A program made the translations under genes and the position numbers. Positions 1-8,249 of a stretch of DNA of 64,000 nucleotides are shown one piece after another. The stretch is taken from the NCBI GenBank assembly GCA_050157065.1, contig CP189573.1; one strand, 5' to 3'. The first letter of the stretch is position 1, and the number at the start of each line of letters is the position of its first letter. The DNA is from Avipropionibacterium sp050157065 (lineage in GTDB: Bacteria > Actinomycetota > Actinomycetes > Propionibacteriales > Propionibacteriaceae). Under the pieces are notes generated by a model. That model worked only from the letters and a program-made list of their open reading frames with translations, was not told the origin of the DNA and made no database searches.

Positions 1-630
1 GTCGATCTCACGGATCAGGAAGCGGGTCACCTGCTCGGTCTTCGACACCGAGAACCAGAACTTGATCAAGCTGAAGCCCTCGTGGACCAACAGGTCCTCG
101 AACAGCGGTGCCTGCCGCAGGAACGCCTCGTACTCGGCGTCGGTGCAGAATCCCATCACCCGTTCGACACCGGCCCGGTTGTACCAGGAGCGGTCGAACA
201 TCGTCATCTCACCGGCGCCGGGCAGGTGGGTGATGTAACGCTGCAGGTACCACTGTCGTGCTTCGTCCTCGGTGGGCTTCTCCAACGCCACGGCCGTCGC
301 GAGACGCGGGTTCAGGTGCTCCATGAACCGCTTGATCGTGCCCCCCTTGCCGGCGGCGTCACGACCCTCGAACAGGATCACCGGTCGGTGACCGGTGTCG
401 GTCACCCAGTGCTGCAGCTTCAGCATCTCGATCTGTAGCAACCGCTTCGTGGTCTCGTACTCCTCACGACTCATCCGCTCCACGAACGGATAGCCCTCCC
501 GCCAGGTGTCGACGATGTCGCCCTCGACCGAGCGCAGGATCGGATCGTCGTCGTCCAACTCCTCGACGACGAAGTCGCTGGCGCCGTAGCGCTCCTTCAA
601 CTCCAGCAACCGACGCCGCAGGATCGACAT
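1..630 (-). CDS. ppk2: Polyphosphate kinase 2 (PPK2 family), 3' end cut by window edge
   Basis: The 210 visible residues carry the PPK2 P-loop FEGRDAAGKGG (residues 87-97) followed by the Walker-B-like block FDRSWYNR (145-152). PPK2 enzymes transfer phosphate between polyphosphate and nucleotides in the cytoplasm; which direction and nucleotide apply here cannot be read from the sequence. The ATG at 630 is preceded by GGAGGAG at good spacing, which fixes the start. The reading frame runs off the left edge, so the C-terminus is missing (family length is usually about 260-300 residues). It is the last visible gene of a minus-strand series. Family assignment is firm. Confidence 0.93.
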   Translation of the reverse strand, partial: MSILRRRLLELKERYGASDFVVEELDDDDPILRSVEGDIVDTWREGYPFVERMSREEYETTKRLLQIEMLKLQHWVTDTGHRPVILFEGRDAAGKGGTIKRFMEHLNPRLATAVALEKPTEDEARQWYLQRYITHLPGAGEMTMFDRSWYNRAGVERVMGFCTDAEYEAFLRQAPLFEDLLVHEGFSLIKFWFSVSKTEQVTRFLIREID

Positions 631-658
631 CGTTCACTCCTCCTGGCGGTGGCGGGTG

Positions 659-1603
659 CTACACCGAGTCCGGACCGGGTGCGTCCTCGTCGAACGTCGT
701 GCGCCCACGCAGCTTCGCGGCCAGCTCGTTGTCGATGCCGTCGGCCACCTCACTCATCGTCCGCACCGCATGCTGCAGGTGTGCCGGGACGAACGGGCGA
801 CCGGGGATGGACAAGGTGATGAACACCCGGTCACGGATGAGTTGGAACTTGACCCAACGGGCATCGCTGTTCAGGTCGTTGAGGACCTCCATCGCCCGCG
901 AGCGACCTTCGACGTCGTGCACCACGATCGAGAACACGATCACCTCGCGGGCATCGGTCGCGGTCCGCAGGAACAGCATCGTCGACCCGACCCGGATCGC
1001 GATGTCTCCCTCGGCGTCGTGCAACGGTGGATGCCCGAACATGTCGATCAACTCGGCCTCGACCAACTCGTCGAGGTGATCGCGGGACCGCGGCAGCACC
1101 GCCACCACATCGTCCTCGTCGAACTCGTCCTCGGTGTCGAGCGGTTCAGGTCGCGGCTGCAGGATCTCGGCCAACTGGTCCGGGGACAGGAAGACCGGGT
1201 GCTGCACCCCGTACACGTCCCGCAGGGCGTCGACCGCCAACGTGCTCAATCGGTCCGACGCCTCCTGGTCGTCCTCGACCCAGAAGTTGGCGGTGCTGTC
1301 GGCGCCGACCGCGGTCGGTGCCTGCCAACCGAGCTGCTGCATCTGGTCCAACTGGGCCGCGGTGAGCTGGTAGTCGTCATCGAGGACGGCGTTGCTGGCC
1401 GCCTCGCAGCGCACGATGTGCCGGCGTGGGGAGGAGAACCGGATGAACGGCCCCGGTTCGTCACCCGCCGTCGCGGTGCTGATCGTCATGTCCTCGGAGT
1501 CGTCGATCACCGAGATCACCTCGGCCAGCCGCGTCTGGAACTCGGCCCAGGCCTGCGCGGTGCTTCGATCGAGGTCGAAGTCCGAGTATTCGTTCACCTG
1601 CAT
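659..1603 (-). CDS. YbjN / TY-Chap-type peptide-binding chaperone-like protein
   Basis: About 314 residues. The acidic protein appears to have two related halves: an N-terminal alpha/beta module (about residues 10-130) and a C-terminal YbjN-like module (about 170-290), joined by an acidic linker rich in D and E. I infer the actinobacterial family named after T3SS chaperones and YbjN (TY-Chap); the role would be binding peptides or partner proteins, with unknown client. The ATG at 1603 abuts GGAAGGG with almost no spacing, so the in-frame GTG at 1597, six bases further, may be the true start. An open frame continues upstream to 2020 but there it only shadows the HMG-CoA lyase gene. PPK2 lies 28 bases downstream, possibly co-transcribed. 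Confidence 0.65.
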   Translation of the reverse strand: MQVNEYSDFDLDRSTAQAWAEFQTRLAEVISVIDDSEDMTISTATAGDEPGPFIRFSSPRRHIVRCEAASNAVLDDDYQLTAAQLDQMQQLGWQAPTAVGADSTANFWVEDDQEASDRLSTLAVDALRDVYGVQHPVFLSPDQLAEILQPRPEPLDTEDEFDEDDVVAVLPRSRDHLDELVEAELIDMFGHPPLHDAEGDIAIRVGSTMLFLRTATDAREVIVFSIVVHDVEGRSRAMEVLNDLNSDARWVKFQLIRDRVFITLSIPGRPFVPAHLQHAVRTMSEVADGIDNELAAKLRGRTTFDEDAPGPDSV

Positions 1604-1681
1604 CCCTTCCGGTGTGTGCGCCCTGCCCCAAAACCTAGCGCACGCTCGCGGGCGGGCAAGTGACCCCGTTGGGGCGATCCA

Positions 1682-1703
1682 CCACCCGGTCACCGGCGGG
1701 TGG
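1682..1703 (-). terminator. Possible hairpin terminator after HMG-CoA lyase-family gene
   Basis: Arms CCACCCG and CGGGTGG (7 bp) enclose an 8-nt loop directly after the stop codon at 1704. No T-run follows, so termination is only suggested. Confidence 0.35.
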
Positions 1704-2669
1704 TCAGGTCGTGAGGGCGCGGGCGACCGCCGAGGGCATCGGCCGGCCCAGCACCCCGGCCAGCCAGGCACTGGTGCGGGCCAGCGCGTCGAGATCGATC
1801 CCGGTGCCGTGGCCGAGCCCCTCGAGCAGCCAGACCAGGTCCTCGGTGGCGAGGTTGCCGGTGGCCGAGCGGGCGAACGGGCAGCCGCCGAGGCCGCCGG
1901 CCGCACTGTCGAACTCGGTGATCCCGGCCTCCAGCCCGGCCAGCACGTTCGCCAACGCCTGCCCGTACGTGTCGTGGAAGTGGAGGGCGATCGCGGCCGG
2001 CTCCACACCGGCGGCGACACAGGCCATCACCACCACGGGCACCTGCCCGGCCGTGCCGACGCCGATCGTGTCGCCGAGCGACACCGAACCGCAGCCGTAC
2101 CGCACCAGAGCGGCCGCCACCTCGGCCACGACACCGGGGGCGACGGCGCCCTCCCACGGGTCACCGAAGCACATCGACACGTAGCCGCGGACGGGGACCT
2201 GGTCGGCAGTCGCCCGCTCGACCACCTCGCCGGCCATCGCCAGCGCCCGGTCGCGGTCGGTGCCGAGATTGGCCCGCGCGAACGACTCGGTCGCCGAGAC
2301 GAACACCGCCACCTCCCGGGCACCGGCGGCACGCGCCCGCTCGTACCCGGTGAGGTTCGGCACCAGCACCGGCCGGCGACCCCGGCCGAGATCGAGCCCG
2401 GCCATCACCTCCGCGGCGTCGGCGAGCTGCGGCACCCGATCGGGCCGGACGAAGCTGGTCGCCTCGATGGTGTCGAGCCCGGCATCGGCCAGCCGGGCGA
2501 TGAGCGCGAGCTTGGCGTCGGTGGCGACCGGCGTCCGCTCCGCCTGCAGCCCGTCGCGAGGGCCCACCTCGACGATCCGGACCTGCGTCGGCAGGTCGGC
2601 GCGTTCGTACGGCGTCGGCCGCGGCCCGACCGACACCGTCGTACCCGCCTGCTCCGGTGCGCTGCTCAC
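1704..2669 (-). CDS. Hydroxymethylglutaryl-CoA lyase family protein
   Basis: 321-residue DRE-TIM-type aldolase/lyase. It shows the metal-site start VGPRDGLQ, the HFHDTYGQ block with paired metal-binding histidines, and the signature GGLGGCPFA with the catalytic cysteine. Family members split 3-hydroxy-3-methylglutaryl-CoA into acetyl-CoA and acetoacetate, as in leucine breakdown; some paralogues act on other acyl-CoAs, so the substrate is inferred. The GTG at 2669 is chosen because the upstream TTG at 2705 adds a poorly conserved tail; either is possible. Other leucine-degradation genes are absent nearby, so it stands apart from a pathway cluster. Confidence 0.87.
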   Translation of the reverse strand: MSSAPEQAGTTVSVGPRPTPYERADLPTQVRIVEVGPRDGLQAERTPVATDAKLALIARLADAGLDTIEATSFVRPDRVPQLADAAEVMAGLDLGRGRRPVLVPNLTGYERARAAGAREVAVFVSATESFARANLGTDRDRALAMAGEVVERATADQVPVRGYVSMCFGDPWEGAVAPGVVAEVAAALVRYGCGSVSLGDTIGVGTAGQVPVVVMACVAAGVEPAAIALHFHDTYGQALANVLAGLEAGITEFDSAAGGLGGCPFARSATGNLATEDLVWLLEGLGHGTGIDLDALARTSAWLAGVLGRPMPSAVARALTT

Positions 2670-2727
2670 CCACCCACTCTGACGCGCGCCCGGCGCCTGC
2701 GGCAAGTGGCCTGGTTCCGGGCGTGGC

Positions 2728-3681
2728 TCAGACGCCGAGGGCGGCCAACAGTGCCACGATGCCGACGATGACCGGAACCGATCCGATGGTGTTGATGAAG
2801 ATCGCGTCGCGGGCGAGCACGATCCCGCTGCGGTAACGCAACGCGAAGGTGAACACGTTCTGCGCGGTCGGCAGCGCTGCGATGATGCAGACGCCGAGCA
2901 GCGCGAGCTCCCGCAGCCCGAGCAGGTGGTAACCGACCAGCCCGGCGACCATCGGTTGGATGATCAGCTTCAGCCCGGCGATCACGGCCAGGTACGCCGG
3001 GTTCTCACCGCGGCCCGGCAGCGGCCCCAACCGCAACGCGACACCGTACGCGATCAACATCGCCGGCACGGCCATCGCACCGATCAGGTTCACCGGCTCG
3101 GCGATCACCGGCGGCGGCTCCCACCCGGTCACCGCGAGCACCACCCCGATCACCGAACCGATCAGCATCGGATTGGTGAGCGGCTTGCCGGCCAGCCGGA
3201 GCCAGCGGCGCCACCGCGGGCCGTCGTGGCTGCCGCGACTGTTGATCATGTCGAGGATCGCCAGGCCGACCGGCTGCAACAACAGCAGCTGCACCAACAG
3301 CATCGGTGCGATCACCGAACCGTCACCGAGGACGTACGCCGCGATCGGCAGGCCGAGATTGCCGGCGTTGACGTAGCTGGACGCGAACGTGCCGATCACC
3401 GTGTCGGCACCACTGCGCCGCCACACCAACCGTGCCAGCACGATGTGCAGCGCTGCGCTCACCGCGACCCCGGCCACCGAGGCGATCAGGTTGGTGGAGA
3501 ACAGGCTGTGCACGTCGGCCGAGCCCATCACGTTGATCATGAGCGCCGGCGAGGCGACGAAGAAGGTGAGCTTGGCCAACATCTCCTGAGCACTGATGTC
3601 CAGGATCTTCAGGTGGGCCAGCAACATGCCCACGCCGATCACGATCGCGATGATCGCGAAACCGGACAGGACTCCCGCCAT
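2728..3681 (-). CDS. AEC (auxin efflux carrier) family transporter
   Basis: 317-residue integral membrane protein with about ten hydrophobic segments in two five-helix halves, beginning with a membrane segment at residues 5-22. The sequence type is the AEC family, whose bacterial members export or exchange small carboxylates and amino acids; the substrate here is unknown. Its ATG overlaps the stop of the upstream nrtR-like gene by one base (TGATG), so translation is probably coupled. The link to an NAD-responsive regulator could mean transport of a pyridine or related acid, but that is speculation. Confidence 0.85.
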   Translation of the reverse strand: MAGVLSGFAIIAIVIGVGMLLAHLKILDISAQEMLAKLTFFVASPALMINVMGSADVHSLFSTNLIASVAGVAVSAALHIVLARLVWRRSGADTVIGTFASSYVNAGNLGLPIAAYVLGDGSVIAPMLLVQLLLLQPVGLAILDMINSRGSHDGPRWRRWLRLAGKPLTNPMLIGSVIGVVLAVTGWEPPPVIAEPVNLIGAMAVPAMLIAYGVALRLGPLPGRGENPAYLAVIAGLKLIIQPMVAGLVGYHLLGLRELALLGVCIIAALPTAQNVFTFALRYRSGIVLARDAIFINTIGSVPVIVGIVALLAALGV

Positions 3682-4403
3682 CAGCTGCTCCCCCGGCCGG
3701 GACGCAGCACCGCGAACTGGTCGGTGACCTCTGCGGTCCGGCTGGTGAAGCGGAACTCCTGGGCGGGACGACCGCCTTCGCGTCCGGCCCGCCGGGTGCG
3801 TCCGGTCGGCTCGAGCTGCCCGCGCCGGGTCAGCACCCGGTGCAGGTTGGTCGCGTCGAGGTCACGACCGAGCGCGACGGCGTACACCTGCCGCAACTCG
3901 GCCATCGTGAAGCTGGGTGCGGCAAGCGCGAACCCGAGGTTGGTGTAGCTGAGCTTGTTGCGGAGCCGACGCATCGCCGAGGCCACGATGTCGGCGTGGT
4001 CGAAGGCCATCGGTGGCAGCCGGTCGACCGGCAGCCAGTCGGCGTGCGCCGGCAGGGTCGGATGCTCGGTCACCGGCACCAGGCCGAGGTAGGCGGTGGC
4101 GATGGTGCGCTCGAAGGGGTCCCGGTCGGGGTCGCTGCGGGTGTCGAGCTGCTCCAGATGAGCGATCTGGTCAAGGTCCACCTTGGCGGCCAGGATCGCA
4201 GTGATGCACTCCGCCATCGACTCGGTCGGCTGCACCGGGCCGCTCGGCAACGCCCACCGACCCTCGTAGGGGTCGCGGCGTCGCTGCCAGGCCAGCACCG
4301 TCAGCCCGGCCGGCACCGCGGTGTCGGTGACGGGTAGCCGTACGCGGAACACCGTCGCGACCACCTCATGGCGGTAGCGGGGCGTCGAATCGCGTTGGTC
4401 CAC
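3681..4403 (-). CDS. nrtR: NrtR-like Nudix-related transcriptional regulator of NAD synthesis
   Basis: 240-residue protein with an N-terminal Nudix-fold domain (about 10-150) and a C-terminal winged-helix region (about 150-225). The Nudix box is degenerate: starting at G55, the expected arginine, catalytic glutamates and glycine at 69, 73, 74 and 76 are A, A, K and D, so hydrolysis is unlikely. This is the pattern of NrtR repressors, which use the dead Nudix fold to sense NAD-derived ligands. Position supports this: it is divergent from nadABC, and a 27-bp palindrome sits between them. The GTG at 4403 lies six bases after TAACAT, pointing to a leaderless transcript; no Shine-Dalgarno is seen. 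It probably represses itself, the AEC gene and nadABC. Confidence 0.82.
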   Translation of the reverse strand: MDQRDSTPRYRHEVVATVFRVRLPVTDTAVPAGLTVLAWQRRRDPYEGRWALPSGPVQPTESMAECITAILAAKVDLDQIAHLEQLDTRSDPDRDPFERTIATAYLGLVPVTEHPTLPAHADWLPVDRLPPMAFDHADIVASAMRRLRNKLSYTNLGFALAAPSFTMAELRQVYAVALGRDLDATNLHRVLTRRGQLEPTGRTRRAGREGGRPAQEFRFTSRTAEVTDQFAVLRPGRGSS

Positions 4404-4426
4404 GTCGGGATGTTAACGTGAAAGGG

Positions 4427-4453
4427 TAGTTATCGACTACCAGTCGGTAACTA
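4427..4453. promoter_or_regulatory. Probable NrtR operator palindrome between nrtR and nadA
   Basis: Left arm TAGTTATCGAC and right arm GTCGGTAACTA are separated by five bases and match in 10 of 11 paired positions (11 of 13 counting the inner flanks). It covers the expected -35 zone of the leaderless nrtR promoter and lies 24 bases before the nadA ATG, so one bound dimer or tetramer could shut both directions. NrtR binding is inferred from position. Confidence 0.75.
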
Positions 4454-4476
4454 GCCACGAGACTTCTGGAGGTCCC

Positions 4477-5487
4477 ATGACCACGACCGTCGCCCCGCCC
4501 ACCGCAGGCAGCACCTCGCCCACCGCCGACACCGCATGGCACGCCGAGGTGCGTCGGCTGGCCGAGCAGAACGATGCGGTGATCCTGGCGCACAACTACC
4601 AGCGGCCCGAGATCCAGGACGTGGCCGACCACGTCGGTGACTCGCTGGCACTGTCACGGCTGGCGGCCGAGGCGACGGCGGGCACCATCGTGTTCGCCGG
4701 GGTGCACTTCATGGCCGAGACAGCGAAACTGCTCTCCCCCGACAAGCGGGTGCTGATCCCCGACGCCCGGGCCGGCTGCTCGCTGGCCGACTCGATCACC
4801 GCCGAGCAACTGCGCGCGTGGAAGGCCGAACACCCGGGCGCCGTGGTCGTGTCGTACGTCAACACCACCGCGGCGGTGAAGGCCGAGACCGACATCTGCT
4901 GCACCTCCTCGAACGCGGTCGAGGTGGTCCGGTCCATCCCGGACGACACCGAGATCCTGTTCTGCCCCGACATGTTCCTGGGTGCCCACGTGAAGCGGAT
5001 GACCGGCCGCGACAACATCCGGGTGTGGCTCGGCGAGTGCCACGTGCACGCCGGCATCTCACCCGAGGACCTGGTCTCCGCGGTCGAGTCCGACCGACAG
5101 GCCGAGCTCTACATCCACCCCGAGTGTGGCTGCTCGACCTCCGCGCTGTGGCTCAACTCCACCGGCGCCCTGCCGGCCGAGCGGACCAAGATCCTGTCCA
5201 CCGGCGGCATGCTCGACGCCGCCCGGACCTCCACCGCCGAGACGGTGCTGGTCGCGACCGAGGTCGGCATGCTGCACCAACTGCGGCAGGCCAACCCCAC
5301 CACCACCTTCGAGGCGGTCAACCCGCAGGCCTCCTGCCGGTACATGAAGATGATCACCCCCGACAACCTGCTCACCGCGCTGCGTGACGGGCACGACGAG
5401 GTGACCGTCGAGCCGGAGCTGGCGGTACGGGCCCGTGCCGCGGTGCAGCGCATGATCGAGATCGGCAACCCGGGAGGCGGCGAATGA
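4477..5487 (+). CDS. nadA: Quinolinate synthase NadA
   Basis: 336 residues. Condenses iminoaspartate with dihydroxyacetone phosphate to quinolinate, the second step of de novo NAD synthesis, using an oxygen-sensitive [4Fe-4S] cluster. The three likely cluster ligands are C101 (GCSLAD), C188 (GECHVH) and C287 (QASCRY), with the same 87-residue first spacing as known NadA proteins. The conserved AHNYQRPEIQDVAD block is at 38-51. GGAGG six bases before the ATG supports the start. It overlaps nadB by four bases (ATGA), giving a coupled operon with nadB and nadC. Confidence 0.97.
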   Translation: MTTTVAPPTAGSTSPTADTAWHAEVRRLAEQNDAVILAHNYQRPEIQDVADHVGDSLALSRLAAEATAGTIVFAGVHFMAETAKLLSPDKRVLIPDARAGCSLADSITAEQLRAWKAEHPGAVVVSYVNTTAAVKAETDICCTSSNAVEVVRSIPDDTEILFCPDMFLGAHVKRMTGRDNIRVWLGECHVHAGISPEDLVSAVESDRQAELYIHPECGCSTSALWLNSTGALPAERTKILSTGGMLDAARTSTAETVLVATEVGMLHQLRQANPTTTFEAVNPQASCRYMKMITPDNLLTALRDGHDEVTVEPELAVRARAAVQRMIEIGNPGGGE

Positions 5488-7214
5488 ACGCCCAACAGCG
5501 GTGCGACGTGATCGTCATCGGCACCGGGGCCGCCGGGCTCGCCGCCGCCCTGCGGCTGGCCGATGCATCACTGGACACCGTCGTGATCACCAAGGGTGCC
5601 CTGGGTGGCGGGTCGACCGCGTGGGCCCAGGGTGGCCTGGCGGCAGCCCTGGCCGCGGACGACTCGACGGCCGCCCACGCCCACGACACCGTGGTGGCCG
5701 GTGCCGGACTGTGTGCCCAGGACGTGGTGACCGACCTGGTCACCGCGGCACCGAAGGTGATCCGCAGCCTGCTGGAGCTGGGCGCCCGCTTCGACCGGTC
5801 CGGCCAGGAGATCGCGCTCGGCCTCGAGGGTGGCCACTCGGCCCGCCGGATCGTGCATGCCGGCGGTGACGCCACCGGCGCCGAGGTGAGCCGGGTGCTC
5901 AGCCGCGCCACCGGCCGGGCCGTCGAGGCGGGTCGGTTGCGACTCGTCGAGCACCAGTGGTGTGCCGACCTGTTGACCGAGCCCACCCGCACCGGCACCC
6001 AGCCGGCCGGGGGCACCAGGGGGGTCGGGGGCACCCGGGTGGTCGGGGTCACCACGCTGGCCGCCGACGGCACCCGGACCGACTGGCAGGCCCGGGTCGT
6101 CGTGCTCGCCGCCGGCGGCAGCGGTCAGGTGTGGTCGGCGACCACCAACCCGGAGTCGGCCACCGGCGACGGGCTGGCCATGGCACTGCGGGCCGGGGCG
6201 GTCGTCCGCGACGTCGAGTTCATGCAGTTCCACCCGACCCTGCTGGCCGCTCCCGCCGGCTCCCCGGACGACCGCGGCGTGCTGGTGTCCGAGGCCGTCC
6301 GCGGTGAAGGGGCGACCCTGCGCACCCCCGACGGCCGACCGGTGATGGCGGGGGTGCACCCCCGGGGCGACCTGGCCCCACGGGACGTGGTGTCGGCGAC
6401 CATGCAGCAGGTGATGCTGCGCGACGGGTTCGACCACCTGGTGCTCGACGGCACCCACCTCGGGGCCGACGGCTGGGCCGAGCACTTCCCCACCATCGCC
6501 GCCCTGTGCCGGGAGCGTGGCGTCGACCCGGCCACCGAGCCGATCCCGGTCCGGCCGGGCGCGCACTACCACTGCGGTGGTGTGGCCGCCGACCTCGCCG
6601 GCCACACCTCGCTGCCCGGCCTGTACGCGGTCGGCGAGGTCGCCGCGACCGGCCTGCACGGCGCGAACCGGCTCGCCTCCAACAGCCTGACCGAGGCGTT
6701 GGTGGCCGGTGACCGGGTGGGCCGGTTGCTGGCGGCCGGGCACCGGCACGACCTGGGCCGGGCGGCGGTCGAGGTCGGGGACGTGCTGTCGCCGGCGGCC
6801 GACCGGGACACACCGGTGCCCGGCGCCCCTACCGTCTCCGGTCACCGGTGGATCGACGCCGGGTCCGGCCACCGGTGGATCGACGCCGGGGCACGCGAGT
6901 GGGTGGCCGACATGATGTCCCGCTGGGTCGGCGTTCTGCGCCACGAGGACGGGCTCGCCCGGGCCACCGCGGCCCTGGCCGACCTGCCGGGCCACGTCGG
7001 TCGGCTCGACCCGGCCACCCTGGAGGCGACCAACGTCGCCCTGGTCGCCACAGCGGTCACCATCGCCGCGGACTGGCGGACAGAGAGCCGTGGCTGCCAT
7101 CGCCGGTCCGACCATCCCGAACGACGGCCGAGCTGGCAACGCCATGTCGAGCTGGTGTGCACCGAGGACGGCCGCCTCACCGTCACCGACGCCGCGGCCG
7201 TCGGCGTCGCCTGA
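5484..7214 (+). CDS. nadB: L-aspartate oxidase NadB
   Basis: 576-residue flavoprotein that oxidises L-aspartate to iminoaspartate for NadA. The N-terminal FAD dinucleotide fold (VIGTGAAGLAAAL), the GGGSTAWAQGG block, the EGGHSARRIVHAGGDATG segment, SEAVRGEGATL and the C-terminal FAD signature GLYAVGEVAATGLHGANR are all present. It overlaps nadA by four bases. Two oddities occur: a glycine/valine-rich stretch near 172-190, and a perfect nine-residue duplication near 452-469 encoded by a 27-bp tandem repeat, before the C-terminal helical domain. Neither interrupts the frame. Confidence 0.96.
   Translation: MNAQQRCDVIVIGTGAAGLAAALRLADASLDTVVITKGALGGGSTAWAQGGLAAALAADDSTAAHAHDTVVAGAGLCAQDVVTDLVTAAPKVIRSLLELGARFDRSGQEIALGLEGGHSARRIVHAGGDATGAEVSRVLSRATGRAVEAGRLRLVEHQWCADLLTEPTRTGTQPAGGTRGVGGTRVVGVTTLAADGTRTDWQARVVVLAAGGSGQVWSATTNPESATGDGLAMALRAGAVVRDVEFMQFHPTLLAAPAGSPDDRGVLVSEAVRGEGATLRTPDGRPVMAGVHPRGDLAPRDVVSATMQQVMLRDGFDHLVLDGTHLGADGWAEHFPTIAALCRERGVDPATEPIPVRPGAHYHCGGVAADLAGHTSLPGLYAVGEVAATGLHGANRLASNSLTEALVAGDRVGRLLAAGHRHDLGRAAVEVGDVLSPAADRDTPVPGAPTVSGHRWIDAGSGHRWIDAGAREWVADMMSRWVGVLRHEDGLARATAALADLPGHVGRLDPATLEATNVALVATAVTIAADWRTESRGCHRRSDHPERRPSWQRHVELVCTEDGRLTVTDAAAVGVA
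6837..6890 (+). repeat. 27-bp tandem duplication inside nadB
   Basis: Two adjacent 27-bp copies differ at one base and encode SGHRWIDAG twice. It falls in a variable linker between the capping/FAD part and the C-terminal helical domain of NadB. Confidence 0.9.
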
Positions 7215-7264
7215 CGGTTCCCGGGCACCCCGATCCCATCCGTACTCCTGGAGAGAAGTTGATC

Positions 7265-8155
7265 ATGGCACCACGGCCCACCGACACCGACGACCGGATC
7301 CGGCAGGCAGGCCTCGAGCCCGACCACGTACGACAGCTCGCCCATGCCACCCTGGCCGAGGACCTGCAGTGGGGGCCGGACGTCACCACCGAGGCCACGA
7401 TCGCCGTCGACGCGGCCACCACCGCGACCGTCGTGGCACGCGAGACCGGTGTGCTGGCAGGGATTCCGATCGCGGCGGCCGTCATCGAAGCGGCACAGTC
7501 CCGACCGGACGAGGTCCGCGTCGAGGTCCTGCTCGGCGACGGGGACCGGGTCCGCCCCGGGGATGCGATCCTGCGACTCACCGGACCGACCCGGACCCTG
7601 CTGACGGCCGAGCGATCGCTGCTCAACCTGTTGTGTCACCTGAGCGGTGTGGCGTCCGCGACCGACCGGTGGGTCCAGGCGGTCGAGGGCACCCGGGCGC
7701 GGATCCGGGACACGCGCAAGACGCTGCCGGGGCTGCGGATCCTGCAGAAGTACGCGGTCCGCTGCGGCGGCGGGGTCAACCACCGGATGGGGTTGGGCGA
7801 CGCCGCGTTGATCAAGGACAACCACGTCGCGGCCGCCGGTTCGCTGGGCGCCGCGTTCGCCGCCGTCCGGGCTGCCGCACCCGACGTACCGGTCGAGGTG
7901 GAGTGCGACACGTTGGCCCAGGTGGCCGAGGCGTTGGCCATCGGTGCCGAGGAGATCCTGCTCGACAACATGTCACCCGACGCGATGCGCGAAGCCGTAC
8001 GGCTGGCCGCCGACCGTCCCGGGGTCCGACTCGAGGCGAGTGGTGGCCTGACGCTGCCAGATGCGGCCGCGGTGGCCGCGACCGGGGTCGACTTCATCTC
8101 GGTGGGTGCGCTCACCCACTCCACGACCGTGCTCGACCTCGGCCTCGACATGTGA
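7265..8155 (+). CDS. nadC: Nicotinate-nucleotide pyrophosphorylase (carboxylating) NadC
   Basis: 296 residues. Decarboxylates quinolinate and joins it to PRPP to give nicotinate mononucleotide, the third de novo NAD step. Recognised by RDTRKTLPGLR, the KYAVRCGGGVNHRMGL block, IKDNH, and the EILLDNM and EASGG segments of the type II phosphoribosyltransferase barrel. The ATG at 7265 has GGAGAGAAG upstream; the much longer open frame to 6848 only shadows nadB. It lies 50 bases after nadB and closes the operon. Confidence 0.97.
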   Translation: MAPRPTDTDDRIRQAGLEPDHVRQLAHATLAEDLQWGPDVTTEATIAVDAATTATVVARETGVLAGIPIAAAVIEAAQSRPDEVRVEVLLGDGDRVRPGDAILRLTGPTRTLLTAERSLLNLLCHLSGVASATDRWVQAVEGTRARIRDTRKTLPGLRILQKYAVRCGGGVNHRMGLGDAALIKDNHVAAAGSLGAAFAAVRAAAPDVPVEVECDTLAQVAEALAIGAEEILLDNMSPDAMREAVRLAADRPGVRLEASGGLTLPDAAAVAATGVDFISVGALTHSTTVLDLGLDM

Positions 8156-8180
8156 GGCGCCCGGCCCGGGCACAAGGGGG

Positions 8181-8249
8181 TACGAGACGGGTCAGGTGTG
8201 CGAGACGGGTCGGGTGTCCGAGACGACTCAGGTGTACGAGACGGTGCAG
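8181..8249. repeat. 18-bp tandem repeat at the nadC / LGFP-gene 3' junction
   Basis: Three 18-bp units of the form TNCGAGACGGGTCAGGTG at 8181, 8199 and 8217, plus a partial fourth at 8235. Units 3 and 4 encode the last residues of the convergent LGFP protein, so the array appears to have grown outward from that coding end. Confidence 0.85.

Noticed and set aside
659..2020. 453-codon minus-strand frame
   Set aside because: The upstream 140 codons are an arginine/proline-rich shadow of the HMG-CoA lyase gene; only 659-1603 is coding.
6848..7264. Long upstream extension of nadC
   Set aside because: It runs through nadB in another frame with shadow-type composition; the ATG at 7265 has a ribosome site and fits the family.
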